Part shown: piece by piece, positions 34,958-43,461 of the stretch
Numbering within the stretch: the stretch's first letter is position 1
Layout of the letters: each line of letters opens with the position of its first letter
Assembly: GCA_044226485.1 (NCBI GenBank)
Contig: JBGAGY010000002.1
Span: forward strand, 310,001-374,000
Length of the DNA stretch: 64,000 bases
Source: UBA6663 sp044226485
GTDB lineage: Bacteria > Chloroflexota > Anaerolineae > Anaerolineales > UBA6663
Direction: 5' to 3'
Notes under the pieces: model-generated
The model's database searches: none
Seen by the model: only the letters and a program-made list of their open reading frames with translations
Told to the model about the DNA's origin: nothing
Made by a program: the position numbers and the translations under genes

Positions 34958-35413
34958 TCAGTCGCGCACTTCAACGATCAACTCGACCTCGACTGCGTAG
35001 TTGTAGGGGATGGTCATGCCGACGGCGCTGCGCGCATGCCGGCCGGCTTCACCAAAGACTTCGAGCAGCAGATCGCTGCAGCCATGGATCACGTCAGGCG
35101 TCGCGTCGAAGTCGGGCGCCACGTTGACCATGCCGAGGACCTTGACGACGCGCACCATGTTGTCGAGCGAGCCGGTCAGGCTCTTGACGGCACGCAGGGC
35201 CGCGACCGTCGCCAAACGGGCAGCTTTGTAACCGTCCTCGATGGAGAGATCGCGCCCGACCTTGCCTTTGATCTCTTCACCCGCCCAAGAGCTGACGGCC
35301 CCGGCTGTGTAGACCAGGTTGCCCGTGCGCACTGCGCGCATAAAACGCCCGCTGTTGAGATCCCCGACGTCGACGCTGTAGCCCAGTTCGGTGAGTTTGG
35401 CTTCGTAGGTCAT
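34958..35413 (-). CDS. RidA/YjgF/Rid family protein
   Basis: About 151 residues. It matches the Rid family, which deaminates reactive enamine/imine intermediates: LVYTAGAVSSW, LATVAALRAVKSLTGSLD, VVKVLGMVNVAPDFD and ARSAVGMTIPYNYAVEVELI. This is the longer YjgF-like branch in which the Arg of the canonical RidA pocket sits in GRHARSAVGM. The ATG at 35413 is chosen over a GTG at 35419 because TAGAAT ends exactly 6 nt before it. No Shine-Dalgarno. Convergent with the transglutaminase-like gene. Confidence 0.87.
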   Translation of the reverse strand: MTYEAKLTELGYSVDVGDLNSGRFMRAVRTGNLVYTAGAVSSWAGEEIKGKVGRDLSIEDGYKAARLATVAALRAVKSLTGSLDNMVRVVKVLGMVNVAPDFDATPDVIHGCSDLLLEVFGEAGRHARSAVGMTIPYNYAVEVELIVEVRD

Positions 35414-35419
35414 GGCCAC

Positions 35420-35425
35420 ATTCTA
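35420..35425 (-). promoter_or_regulatory. -10 box 6 nt before RidA-family start
   Basis: TAGAAT on the minus strand, 6 nt from the ATG at 35413. No Shine-Dalgarno and only a poor -35, matching the leaderless pattern of mutM and add. Confidence 0.5.
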
Positions 35426-35477
35426 TCGGCAAATCACCGAACATGACCGCGATTGAGGAAGGATCAGAATAAGGTCA

Positions 35478-35574
35478 GCCGCGGATTTCGCGGATTTCGC
35501 AAAACGTTGTGATGATCAACCCTATTGACGTTGACTCAACAATCATCATCTGCGAAATCCGCGAAATCCGCGGC
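35478..35574. repeat. Palindromic repeat, family IV (GCGGATTTCGCGGATTTCGC type)
   Basis: Perfect 24-bp arms: 35478-35501 and 35551-35574, with a GATTTCGCG tandem inside each arm. The 49-nt centre is unique but contains GATGAT/ATCATC pairing. It lies 18 nt past the stop of the FG-GAP gene (minus strand) and could terminate it. Confidence 0.9.
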
Positions 35575-35592
35575 CAAGAAAAGCCGCCGGTG

Positions 35593-37239
35593 CTACCGCA
35601 GCGACAGGCCCATGTGATCCGAGGCCTCAGCGCTGTCGCTGACGTTGAGCGACTCCTGATGCCAGAAGGCGGCGCCGGTCGCGGTCAGGCCGAGGCTGGT
35701 TCCATAGATCACGTTTGCGCCTCCGGCATTGTCCGCGGCGTTGATCTGTTCACCCGGCACGCCCACGACGAGATCGGCGAAGCCATTGCCATCGTAGTCG
35801 CCGCCGGTGAGCGCGATCCCGAAGTCGTCGGCGACTTCGGCGGTGCTGCCGATGTTGTCCTGGAACCAGCGGTTGTCGTTAGCGCTGCTCAGGCTGCCCG
35901 GCCCGCCATAGAGCACGTTCACCTCGCCGACGTTGCTGAGGGCCGTGTCCTCGCCAGGCACGCCGACGGCAAGATCGTCGTAGCCGTCAGCGTTGAAGTC
36001 GGAGCTGTGCAGGCTGTAGCCGAAGAGGTCGTTGGCCTCGGCCACGCCGTCGAGATTGTCCTGGCCTTGCAGCCAGAGCTGGTTCTGGGAGGCGGTCAGC
36101 CCGGCCGCCGAACCGCGAATCACATGAACGGCCCCAACCGACGCGGTGGCTCCGCTGGCTTCGTTGGGCACGCCGACGGCCAGGTCGTTGCGGCCGTCAT
36201 GTTCGAAGTCGCCGATGGCAAGCGCGTAACCGAAGTGGTCGCTCGCCTCAGGGACTCCCTGCACGCCCGGCGTGTCCTGCGACCAGAGCTGGTTGTTGGT
36301 TGAAGAGAGCCCACTGGCTGAGCCGTACAACACGTTCACGGCCCCCGCGTCCGTCGCGGCCGCCGTGTCGTCTTGTGGGACGCCGATGGCCAGATCGTCG
36401 TAGCCGTTGCCATCGAGGTCGCCCGCCGCCAGGACGTAGCCGAAGCGGTCGTCTTCGACGGGTTCGCCCAGGACCTGGTCGGAATCCTGCGTCCAGATCT
36501 GGCTGCCGGCCGACGTCAGGCCTTGTGCCGAGCCGTAAAGCACATTGACGGCGCCGGCCGACGCGGCGCTGCCCACCGCCTCGAACGGCGCGCCGATGGC
36601 GAGATCGGCGAAGCCGTCGCCGTTGAAGTCCCCGACGATCAAGGTGTAGCCGAAGCCGTCTCCGGCTTCTTCGACTCCGGGCACGTCGGGAGACGCCTGG
36701 GTCCAGATGTCGTGGTTGGTCGCGACGAGGCCCGACGGCGACCCGTCGAAGACCCACACGCCGCCGGCTCCGGCGAACGTGCCGACGGTCTTCCCGGGCG
36801 CGCCGACGGCGAGGTCGGTGTAGCCGTCGCCGTTGAAGTCGCCGGCGCCGAGGCCGAGCCCGAATTCATCACCGGCATCCGGTACACCCAGGACGTTTGT
36901 TGTATCGAGGCTCCAGGCGTCGTTCGCATCGGGATAGAGCCCCGAAGGCGTGCCGTGCATGAGGTGCACCATGCCGGCATTGGTCTGCCCGGCAAGGTCT
37001 TCATCGGGCACACCGATGGCGAGATCTTCGTAGCCGTCGCCGTTGAAGTCGACGTTGATCGTTGTCGCGCAACCCGGCGCGATCCCGGCCGCACCCCCAA
37101 CGCCGCTGACCGCGTTCTGCAGCGAAGGAAAGTACAGGTGGTAAGCGCAGTTGCCGGTCTGAGCCTCTGCCCGCAATGGGGACAAGGCCACCAGCATCAC
37201 CACAGCCAGACGGGTCAAGCGTGAAAGTCTTCCTGACAT
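35593..37239 (-). CDS. Secreted FG-GAP (integrin-alpha-type) beta-propeller protein
   Basis: 548 residues. A Sec signal (~1-27, MVALSPLRAEA) leads into seven tandem FG-GAP repeats. Each has a calcium loop such as DFNGDGYEDLAIG, DFNGDGYTDLAVG or DYDGNGFADLVVG, followed by a VNVLYGSA strand. Seven blades suggest a closed propeller. No anchor, sorting or catalytic domain is seen, so it should be an exported binding protein. RBS GGAGGATGA precedes the ATG at 37239. Upstream on the same strand lie a frameshifted paralogue fragment and a small protein, forming an operon divergent from the BTAD regulator. Confidence 0.9.
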   Translation of the reverse strand: MSGRLSRLTRLAVVMLVALSPLRAEAQTGNCAYHLYFPSLQNAVSGVGGAAGIAPGCATTINVDFNGDGYEDLAIGVPDEDLAGQTNAGMVHLMHGTPSGLYPDANDAWSLDTTNVLGVPDAGDEFGLGLGAGDFNGDGYTDLAVGAPGKTVGTFAGAGGVWVFDGSPSGLVATNHDIWTQASPDVPGVEEAGDGFGYTLIVGDFNGDGFADLAIGAPFEAVGSAASAGAVNVLYGSAQGLTSAGSQIWTQDSDQVLGEPVEDDRFGYVLAAGDLDGNGYDDLAIGVPQDDTAAATDAGAVNVLYGSASGLSSTNNQLWSQDTPGVQGVPEASDHFGYALAIGDFEHDGRNDLAVGVPNEASGATASVGAVHVIRGSAAGLTASQNQLWLQGQDNLDGVAEANDLFGYSLHSSDFNADGYDDLAVGVPGEDTALSNVGEVNVLYGGPGSLSSANDNRWFQDNIGSTAEVADDFGIALTGGDYDGNGFADLVVGVPGEQINAADNAGGANVIYGTSLGLTATGAAFWHQESLNVSDSAEASDHMGLSLR

Positions 37240-37303
37240 GATTCATCCTCCATCGCGGACAGGGCATGCCCTGCCCGCCTCATGACGCTGCGACCACCGC
37301 ACA

Positions 37304-37758
37304 TCACCGGATGACCTCGCCCATGTAGTCGCTGTACTCGGCCTGGTCTCCCACGCCGGGCGAGTCTTGAGTCCACAGGCTGACCCCGGTCGCGATGAGG
37401 CCACCCGGTGATCCCGGGACCACGACAAATCCTCCGGCAGCGATCTGCTCAGCGACGGTGATCCCCGGTATGCCGATCGCAAGCTCGGCCATGCCATCGC
37501 CGTCATAGTCGCGGTCAGTGCCGCGCCGAAGCCCAGATCCTGATAACCATCGCCGTTGAAGTCGACGTCGCCCGGTGCCGCACAGCCCGGCGACATGCCG
37601 GGCGGGGTGTTGCCGGAGACCGGGCCGTTGAGCACGGTCGGCAGCCGCAGGCGAAAGGCGCAGCGGCCGGCCGCCGGCGACGCAGGCGCGAACGACAGCG
37701 GCAGACCCATCGTCGCGTGGAGGGAGGAGCGTGGGAGAGATGGAAATGCGCATGTCAT
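37304..37758 (-). pseudogene. Frameshifted FG-GAP protein remnant
   Basis: Reading from 37758, one frame encodes a signal-like start and CAAPGDVDFNGDGYQDLGFG. At about 37510 the FG-GAP similarity jumps to another frame (DYDGDGMAELAIGIPG, then GGFVVVPGSPGGLIATG) and ends QAEYSDYMGEVIR at 37304. So one and a half repeats remain of a protein like the intact neighbour. Both a frameshift and large internal loss are implied, although a sequencing indel could explain the shift alone. Its ATG overlaps the stop of the small protein by 4 nt, so it was once translationally coupled. Confidence 0.75.
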
Positions 37759-37973
37759 GTCGTGTCGTCGATCGGCAGGTCTGGCGCGTCGTCGCCGCCC
37801 GTCTCCGCCCTGAGGAACGCCACAAGGCGATCAAGGCTGGCGAAGTGGAACTCGGCTCCGGTCAGCACAAGACGCACCGTCGCGCGCCATGACGCCGACG
37901 GATCGGCGCGCCAGAGCCGCAGGACATAGAGGCGCACGACACCCGGATGGGCCAGCTTGCCGCTTTCACTCAT
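37755..37973 (-). CDS. Small conserved-looking protein beside BTAD regulator
   Basis: 72 residues from the ATG at 37973. VVRLYVLRLWRADPSAS, WRATVRLVLTGAEFHFASLDRL and VAFLRAE suggest a compact beta-sheet domain of the type that couples a regulator-linked score to a substrate, but I know no function. Small proteins with an LRLWR...W...LLAFLR pattern are seen near regulators in Chloroflexota; this is from memory and was not searched. Its stop overlaps the start of the FG-GAP remnant (ATGA). It is the first gene of the minus-strand operon and divergent from the BTAD activator 78 nt away. Confidence 0.6.
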   Translation of the reverse strand: MSESGKLAHPGVVRLYVLRLWRADPSASWRATVRLVLTGAEFHFASLDRLVAFLRAETGGDDAPDLPIDDTT

Positions 37974-38051
37974 GTTGGATACGCTTGAACGATGACGGAG
38001 CTTGGCAGACGCGCGTCCCCAAATCGTCCCCGACGGCGCGTTCACTAATCG

Positions 38052-41000
38052 ATGAGCGACATCGAGCTTCTGCTCCTTGGCCCGTTTCAGGCCACTGTGG
38101 ACGGCGAACCCGCCCGGTTTCGCTCCGACAAAGTGCGGGCCCTGCTCGCCTATCTCGCGCTGTCACCCGATCAACCTCATCGACGCGAGACGCTGGCGGC
38201 GCTGCTCTGGCCCGACATGCCCGACAGCGTCGCGCACAACAACCTGCGCAAGTCCCTCCACCGACTCAAAGAAAGCCTGGGCGATGGCGGCGCCGAGTCG
38301 CTGTTGACGATCGATCGTCAATCCGTGCAGTTCAACGACGGCGTCGCGCGTGTCGACGCCACGCTGTTATCGAGGCGCGTCGCGGCCTGCGAGTCGCATG
38401 CGCATCGGCATCTGCACACCTGTCAGGAGTGCCTCGATCGCTTGATGGAGGCGCAGGCGCTCTATCGGGGCGAATTGCTGGCCGGCTTCGCGGTTTCCGA
38501 TTCGATCGGCTTCGAAGAATGGCTGGCCCTTCAACGCGAGAGGCTGCAGCAGCGGGTCTTGTTGGCGCTGTACAACCTTGCCGAGGCGTACTCAGAGCGC
38601 GGCGAGTCGGCGTCGGCCGCCCGATTTGCGGCGCGTCAGATCGAGATCGAACCCTGGCGCGAAGAGGCGCATCGACAGTTGATGCGCGCGCTCGCCGCAG
38701 ACGGTCGACGAAGCGAGGCGCTCGCGCAATTCGATCTCTGTCGGCGCGCGCTGGCCGACGCGTTCGGCGTCGAGCCGGCACCTGAGACGACCTCGCTCTA
38801 CGAAGCTCTGCAGCGCGAAGCCGGCGCTCAGCCCGAGCCGTCGAGTTCGATGCGCGGCTTCCCGATGACGTTGACGCCACTGATCGGGCGCGCGACGGAG
38901 TCGGCCCACATCGTCGAGCGGTTGCTCGATCCAGACTGTCGGTTGCTGACCCTCACCGGGCCCGGCGGCATCGGCAAAACACGCCTGGCGTTGCACACGG
39001 CGCAGACACTGGCAAGCCGGTCGCGTTTCGCTGACGGCATCGTCTTCGTGTCGGTCGAATCGATGTCCGCGCTGGCGGAGTTGCAGGCCGCGCTCGCCCA
39101 GACGTTCCAGCTTCGATTTCACGAAGACGCGGCGCTCAGTTCCCAACTCGCGGAGCACCTGCGCGACAAACAGGTGCTGCTCGTGCTCGACGGCTTCGAA
39201 TCGCTTGCCTCTGAAGCGGGGGCGTTAGCGGAGTGGTTGTCGATCGCCTCAAGGCTGAAGCTGCTTGTCACCTCGCGCGAGCGGCTCAACCTGCGCGCGG
39301 AATGGCTGCTGTCGATCGAGGGTCTCAGCGTGCCCGCCGCCGATGAGCAGCCCCGGCCGGCGGATCATGGCGCCGTCAGGCTCTTCCTCGAGCTTGCCGG
39401 GCGGATCCGGCCGGATTTCGCGCCAGGGCAAGCCGACCTCGACGCCATCCGCCGCGTCTGTCGGGCCGTTGAAGGGCTGCCGCTCGGGATCGAGCTCGCG
39501 GCGGCGTGGCTGAGACACACCACTCCGGCCGCCATCGCCGACCTCATCGAGCGCAGCCCCGGTGATCTCGAGACGCCCTTGCGTGACATGCCGGCGCGCC
39601 ATCTCAGCCTGCGCGCCGTCTTCGAACACTCATGGGAACGGCTCGCCGAGCCAGAACGGCAACGGCTGGCGCGCCTCGCAGTGGTGCGCGGCGCGTTCGA
39701 CGTCGAAGTCGCTCAGGCCGTCGGCGACGCCAACCGCGCCTGTCTGAGCGCCCTGATCGACAAGTCGCTGCTGCAACACACGCCGGATGGCCGCGTGCGC
39801 ATGCACGAACAACTGCGTCAGTTCGCGCTTGAGAAGCCCGAGGCCGTTGCGGGTTTCGCCAGTCATGGCGGGTATTTCCTCGCGCGTGTCGCGCAGGTAG
39901 GCCCGGCCTTCTTTGGCCCCGATCCGCGGCAGGCAGCGGCCACGCTGGCGGGCGATCTCGACAACGTGCGCCAGGCCTGGCGTTGGGCGTTGGCTCACGA
40001 TCGGACCGAGATCGTGCGCGAAGCTGTCGAGGGCCTGGCTGCGTATTACCTCTTCGCCGGGCTACTCGGCGAAGGCGAAAGCGCGTTTGAGTTCGACGAA
40101 GATCTGGCAGACCGTCATCCGCAGCTTGCCGCCGAGCTTCTGGCCCGCCGCGCCGACTTCGCCAGCCGGGTGGGGCGATTGCCCGAGGCTCAAGCGCACG
40201 TCAGACGTGCCGTGGCGCTCGATCCTGCCAACGTGTTTGCCTGCATCATGCGCGGCCGCGTGCTCGAACTGCAGGGTCGTCATGCTGAGGCGCTGGTCAC
40301 GCTCGAGGAGGCCTGCGCGCTGGCGCTGACCTCGGGAGCCAGTCGACTGACGGCCCTGGCTTTGAATCGCCTGGCCAACGTGCACTGGCGCATGGGGGCC
40401 TATCCGGCTGCGATCAAGCGATTCCAGCAGGCTTTGCAGCTCGATCGCGACCTGGGGCACAAGGTCGGCCAGGCCATGCACCTGGGCAATCTCGGGATCG
40501 TGCTGCGCGAGCAAAGCGAATACGCGCGCGCCGAGACGTGTCTGCAACAGGCGCTCGACATCGACCAGGCGCTCGGCAACGACCTGGGCACCGCCCGGCA
40601 CCTCAACAACCTCGGCCTCGTGCGCTGGCAGACGGGTCGGCGCGCCGAAGCACTCGACTGCTATCGACAGGCCCTGGCGATCGCCGAGCGCCTGGGGCAT
40701 GCCCGCGGCATCGCATCCTGCATCAGCAACATCGGCATCCTCCACCGCGAGCGTGGCGAATATGTTCAGGCGATCCAGGCCTATGAACGCGCTCTGCAGC
40801 TGGCGCGTAACGCGGGCGCGCGGGCGAACATCAGCAACAACCTCAAGAACCTGGGCAACACCTATCGCGAGATTGGCGACTACGCTCAGGCGCGGCGCTA
40901 CTACGATGAAGCCCAGGTGATGGATGTCGAGGACGGCAATACTGAAGGGCTGGCTCGCCTCTGGGGCTATGTCGCGACGCTCAGCGCTGAGACCAGCGAC

Positions 41001-41450
41001 CTGGCTTCCGCGCGCACACTCTTCGAGCGCGGTGTGGGAGCACTGCGTGAACTCGGCGCCCGCTACTATCTGGCCTGGCAGCTCGTCGACCTGGCGGATG
41101 TGTGTCTGAGCCTGGGCGACACCCCGGCCGCGCTCTCGTTCGCGCGCGAGGGCGAAGAGGTGGCGCGAGCGGCGGGTCGCGACGATTACGCCGTGCGCGC
41201 TCGCGCGATCACGGCCCGAGCCCTGCATGCCGATGGACGGACTGAGGAGGCCTGCGCGCTGCTGGTGCCCCGTCTGTCAGACGCCAGCGAGTTGGAGCGG
41301 GCCGTGCTTCATGAAGCGTTGTGGCAGATCAACGGAAAAGAGACACACGCCTCAGCGGCGCTCGAAGCCTACGAAGCGCTGACGACGCAGACACCGAGCG
41401 CTCACAATCGCGCGCGTGTCGACGTGCTGCGTCGCGCGCTGGGCCGTTAG
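38052..41450 (+). CDS. BTAD/SARP-type transcriptional activator with NTPase and TPRs
   Basis: 1132 residues. Residues ~1-95 form an OmpR-like winged helix (ALLAYLALSPDQPHRRETLA, LWPDMPD, NNLRKSLHRLKESLG). The bacterial transcriptional activation domain follows (~100-250, WREEAHRQLMRALAADGRRSEAL). The STAND NTPase has P-loop TGPGGIGKTRLAL (~302) and LLVLDGFESL. The C-terminal ~450 residues are TPRs of the Rapsyn/LGN kind (LGNLGIVLREQSEYARAE, LNNLGLVRWQTGRRAEA). It should bind DNA direct repeats and activate nearby genes after sensing a ligand or partner through the TPRs. The divergent FG-GAP operon is the obvious target. It overlaps the convergent decarboxylase by 4 nt. Confidence 0.92.
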   Translation: MSDIELLLLGPFQATVDGEPARFRSDKVRALLAYLALSPDQPHRRETLAALLWPDMPDSVAHNNLRKSLHRLKESLGDGGAESLLTIDRQSVQFNDGVARVDATLLSRRVAACESHAHRHLHTCQECLDRLMEAQALYRGELLAGFAVSDSIGFEEWLALQRERLQQRVLLALYNLAEAYSERGESASAARFAARQIEIEPWREEAHRQLMRALAADGRRSEALAQFDLCRRALADAFGVEPAPETTSLYEALQREAGAQPEPSSSMRGFPMTLTPLIGRATESAHIVERLLDPDCRLLTLTGPGGIGKTRLALHTAQTLASRSRFADGIVFVSVESMSALAELQAALAQTFQLRFHEDAALSSQLAEHLRDKQVLLVLDGFESLASEAGALAEWLSIASRLKLLVTSRERLNLRAEWLLSIEGLSVPAADEQPRPADHGAVRLFLELAGRIRPDFAPGQADLDAIRRVCRAVEGLPLGIELAAAWLRHTTPAAIADLIERSPGDLETPLRDMPARHLSLRAVFEHSWERLAEPERQRLARLAVVRGAFDVEVAQAVGDANRACLSALIDKSLLQHTPDGRVRMHEQLRQFALEKPEAVAGFASHGGYFLARVAQVGPAFFGPDPRQAAATLAGDLDNVRQAWRWALAHDRTEIVREAVEGLAAYYLFAGLLGEGESAFEFDEDLADRHPQLAAELLARRADFASRVGRLPEAQAHVRRAVALDPANVFACIMRGRVLELQGRHAEALVTLEEACALALTSGASRLTALALNRLANVHWRMGAYPAAIKRFQQALQLDRDLGHKVGQAMHLGNLGIVLREQSEYARAETCLQQALDIDQALGNDLGTARHLNNLGLVRWQTGRRAEALDCYRQALAIAERLGHARGIASCISNIGILHRERGEYVQAIQAYERALQLARNAGARANISNNLKNLGNTYREIGDYAQARRYYDEAQVMDVEDGNTEGLARLWGYVATLSAETSDLASARTLFERGVGALRELGARYYLAWQLVDLADVCLSLGDTPAALSFAREGEEVARAAGRDDYAVRARAITARALHADGRTEEACALLVPRLSDASELERAVLHEALWQINGKETHASAALEAYEALTTQTPSAHNRARVDVLRRALGR

Positions 41451-42829
41451 GCGGCGGCCGCCATCGCGGCCCACGCGCGCTCCACGTCGGCCGTTGTCGT
41501 GCGCCAGTTCGAGAAAGCGGCCCGAACGGCCGGACGGCCGGCGTAAGTGGTGGGCGTCAGGAAGACCTCGCCTCCCGCTCGCACACGAGCCAGGAAGTCC
41601 GCCACGCGCTCCGCAGGCGCGTCTCCGGCAAGCGTGAAGCAAACGACGTTCAACCGCACTGGAGCGAGCAACTCAAAGCCCGAAGACTTCTCGAAATGCG
41701 CGCCGAGGTCGCGCGCCAGGTCGCAGCAGCGCTCGACGATGTCGCGATAGCCGTCTGCGCCGTAGGCCCGCAGCGTGAACCAGGCCGGCAGGGCGCGCCA
41801 GCGCCGTGAGTTTTCGGGCGTGAGGTGCAGGGCGTCGGGGTCGTCGCCGAGCGCGCCGAGATAGGCCGCGCTGTTCTGAAAGACCTGGGCCTGAAGATCG
41901 CGATGGCGCGTGAACTGCATGGCGCTGTCATAGGGGACGTTGAGCCACTTGTGGGCGTCGACGCAGAGCGAATCGGCAGCGTCGATCCCGGCCACCAGGT
42001 GAGCGTGCTCGGGCGAGCAGGCCGCGAAACCGCCGAAGGCCGCGTCGACGTGCAGCCAGAAGCCGTAGCGTTCACGCAGTGAGACGATGGCCTGCAGGTC
42101 ATCGAAGTCGCCGGTGTTGACCGTGCCGGCGTTGGCCACGACGATCGCGGGCTGGCCGTCGAGCGCCGCCAGGCGTTGTTCGAGCGCGTTCACGTCGATG
42201 CTTTCGCGGCCGGGCAGGGCCGGCACCGGGCGCAGGGCGTCGCGGCCCAGGCCCAGGATGCTCAGGGCCTTGTAGACGGACGAATGCGCGACGGCGCTCA
42301 ACACCGGCGTGGGCGGCAAGGCGCCGACGCCCCGTGCGGCCACGTCGATGCCGAGTCGAGCGCCGACCCACTGGCGCGCGATCGCGAGGCCGACGAGGTT
42401 GCTTTGCGTGGCGCCGGAGACGAAGAGACCGTTATGCGCGTCTGAGAGACCGAACAGGGTCCGCAGCATTGCGATGGCCTCGCGCTCGACCCGGACGGTG
42501 GCGGGCTCGGTCTTGCCGGTGGCGTTCTGATCGTAGGCTGCGGCGAGCCAGTCGCCGAGCAAGGCGGCGGGCGTGCTCCCGCCGGTGACGAACCCCCAGT
42601 AGCGCGGGCCGGCGCTGCCGGTCAGCCCGGCGGCGAAGCGCTCTCGAAATTCGAGCAGCGCGGCGCGTGCGCCGACGCCGACAGTGTCGATTCCCTGTGG
42701 ATCATCGAGCTGTGTGGCGCGACCCGCTGGATGCTGCGCCAGGCCAGTCAGGTGGCTGGCCGCCGCGTCGCGGGCGATGGAGAGCAGGTCATCCATGGTG
42801 GATAGATCGATCGCCAGTTGTGGATGCAT
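41447..42829 (-). CDS. Group II PLP-dependent decarboxylase (aromatic-L-amino-acid/glutamate type)
   Basis: 460 residues. It matches pyridoxal-dependent decarboxylase family: GPRYWGFVTGGSTPAALLGDW, LFVSGATQSNLVGLAIAR, and the Schiff-base Lys in VDAHKWLNVPYDSA. WLHVDAAFGGFAA supplies the PLP Asp. Likely substrates are Trp, Tyr, DOPA or a related amino acid; specificity is not readable. The ATG at 42829 is preferred because family homology starts there and the longer frame is unrelated; no Shine-Dalgarno is evident. Its 3' end overlaps the BTAD gene by 4 nt (converging stops). Confidence 0.9.
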   Translation of the reverse strand: MHPQLAIDLSTMDDLLSIARDAAASHLTGLAQHPAGRATQLDDPQGIDTVGVGARAALLEFRERFAAGLTGSAGPRYWGFVTGGSTPAALLGDWLAAAYDQNATGKTEPATVRVEREAIAMLRTLFGLSDAHNGLFVSGATQSNLVGLAIARQWVGARLGIDVAARGVGALPPTPVLSAVAHSSVYKALSILGLGRDALRPVPALPGRESIDVNALEQRLAALDGQPAIVVANAGTVNTGDFDDLQAIVSLRERYGFWLHVDAAFGGFAACSPEHAHLVAGIDAADSLCVDAHKWLNVPYDSAMQFTRHRDLQAQVFQNSAAYLGALGDDPDALHLTPENSRRWRALPAWFTLRAYGADGYRDIVERCCDLARDLGAHFEKSSGFELLAPVRLNVVCFTLAGDAPAERVADFLARVRAGGEVFLTPTTYAGRPAVRAAFSNWRTTTADVERAWAAMAAAA

Positions 42830-42885
42830 CGATGGTTTCACTCTTGTATCGCAACAGGGCCGATCGATCGGCCGCGCTGGCAGCC

Positions 42886-43266
42886 TCAGCCCACGCCGTC
42901 GAACGCGGTAGCCAGGAAGTCGAGGATGCTGACGATCAGGGCGACAACCGCCACTGTCAGACCCGACACCTGCAGCAGGATGGGCCACAATTGTGTCTTC
43001 GCGCGGGTCGCCCAGCGCCACAAGGCCCACGCCGCGCCCACAACGGCCGCCAGGCCGCCGACCGCCATGGCCGCCGACGTCACCGTGGGCACGTCAAGCC
43101 CGGCATGGATCCCGAGCGTGTCCACCAGGATGCGCGGCACGTGCACGGCCGGCACCGAGGCAAAGAGGTCGTAGACGCCCTCATAGAACAATCCGCCTGC
43201 GATCACCAGGACGCTGACGTAAGCCAGCGGGAGCAGCCAGCGCCGCGCCATATCGAATAGTCGCAT
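42886..43266 (-). CDS. Small polytopic membrane protein
   Basis: 126 residues with about four hydrophobic segments: ~12-31, ~62-82, ~94-116 and a shorter first loop between. No family recognised. The ATG at 43266 follows a GGAG Shine-Dalgarno (CGGAGCGAGT). It is 56 nt upstream of the group II decarboxylase on the same strand, so co-expression is possible. It is divergent from dnaE across a 195-bp region. Confidence 0.7.
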   Translation of the reverse strand: MRLFDMARRWLLPLAYVSVLVIAGGLFYEGVYDLFASVPAVHVPRILVDTLGIHAGLDVPTVTSAAMAVGGLAAVVGAAWALWRWATRAKTQLWPILLQVSGLTVAVVALIVSILDFLATAFDGVG

Positions 43267-43340
43267 ACTCGCTCCGAGATGCCCGACACTTTATCATGTG
43301 CGTTGGACTTTCGTATGGGGCCCAACGGCCTCGAACAGGC

Positions 43341-43346
43341 TATAAT
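43341..43346 (+). promoter_or_regulatory. Candidate -10 box of dnaE
   Basis: TATAAT about 115 nt before the dnaE ATG. No good -35 at 16-18 nt. The leader carries GTCCG/CGGAC pairing near the start codon. Called on the hexamer alone. Confidence 0.35.
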
Positions 43347-43461
43347 CAATCTCTGCCTCTGTGGCGCAACCGCTGCACTTGCTTTTCAAGCCGACTGACT
43401 AGAATCATTTGGTGTCCGCCGGAGCCATGGCGAGCTTCGGACCACGACGCCTGAGCCAGGT

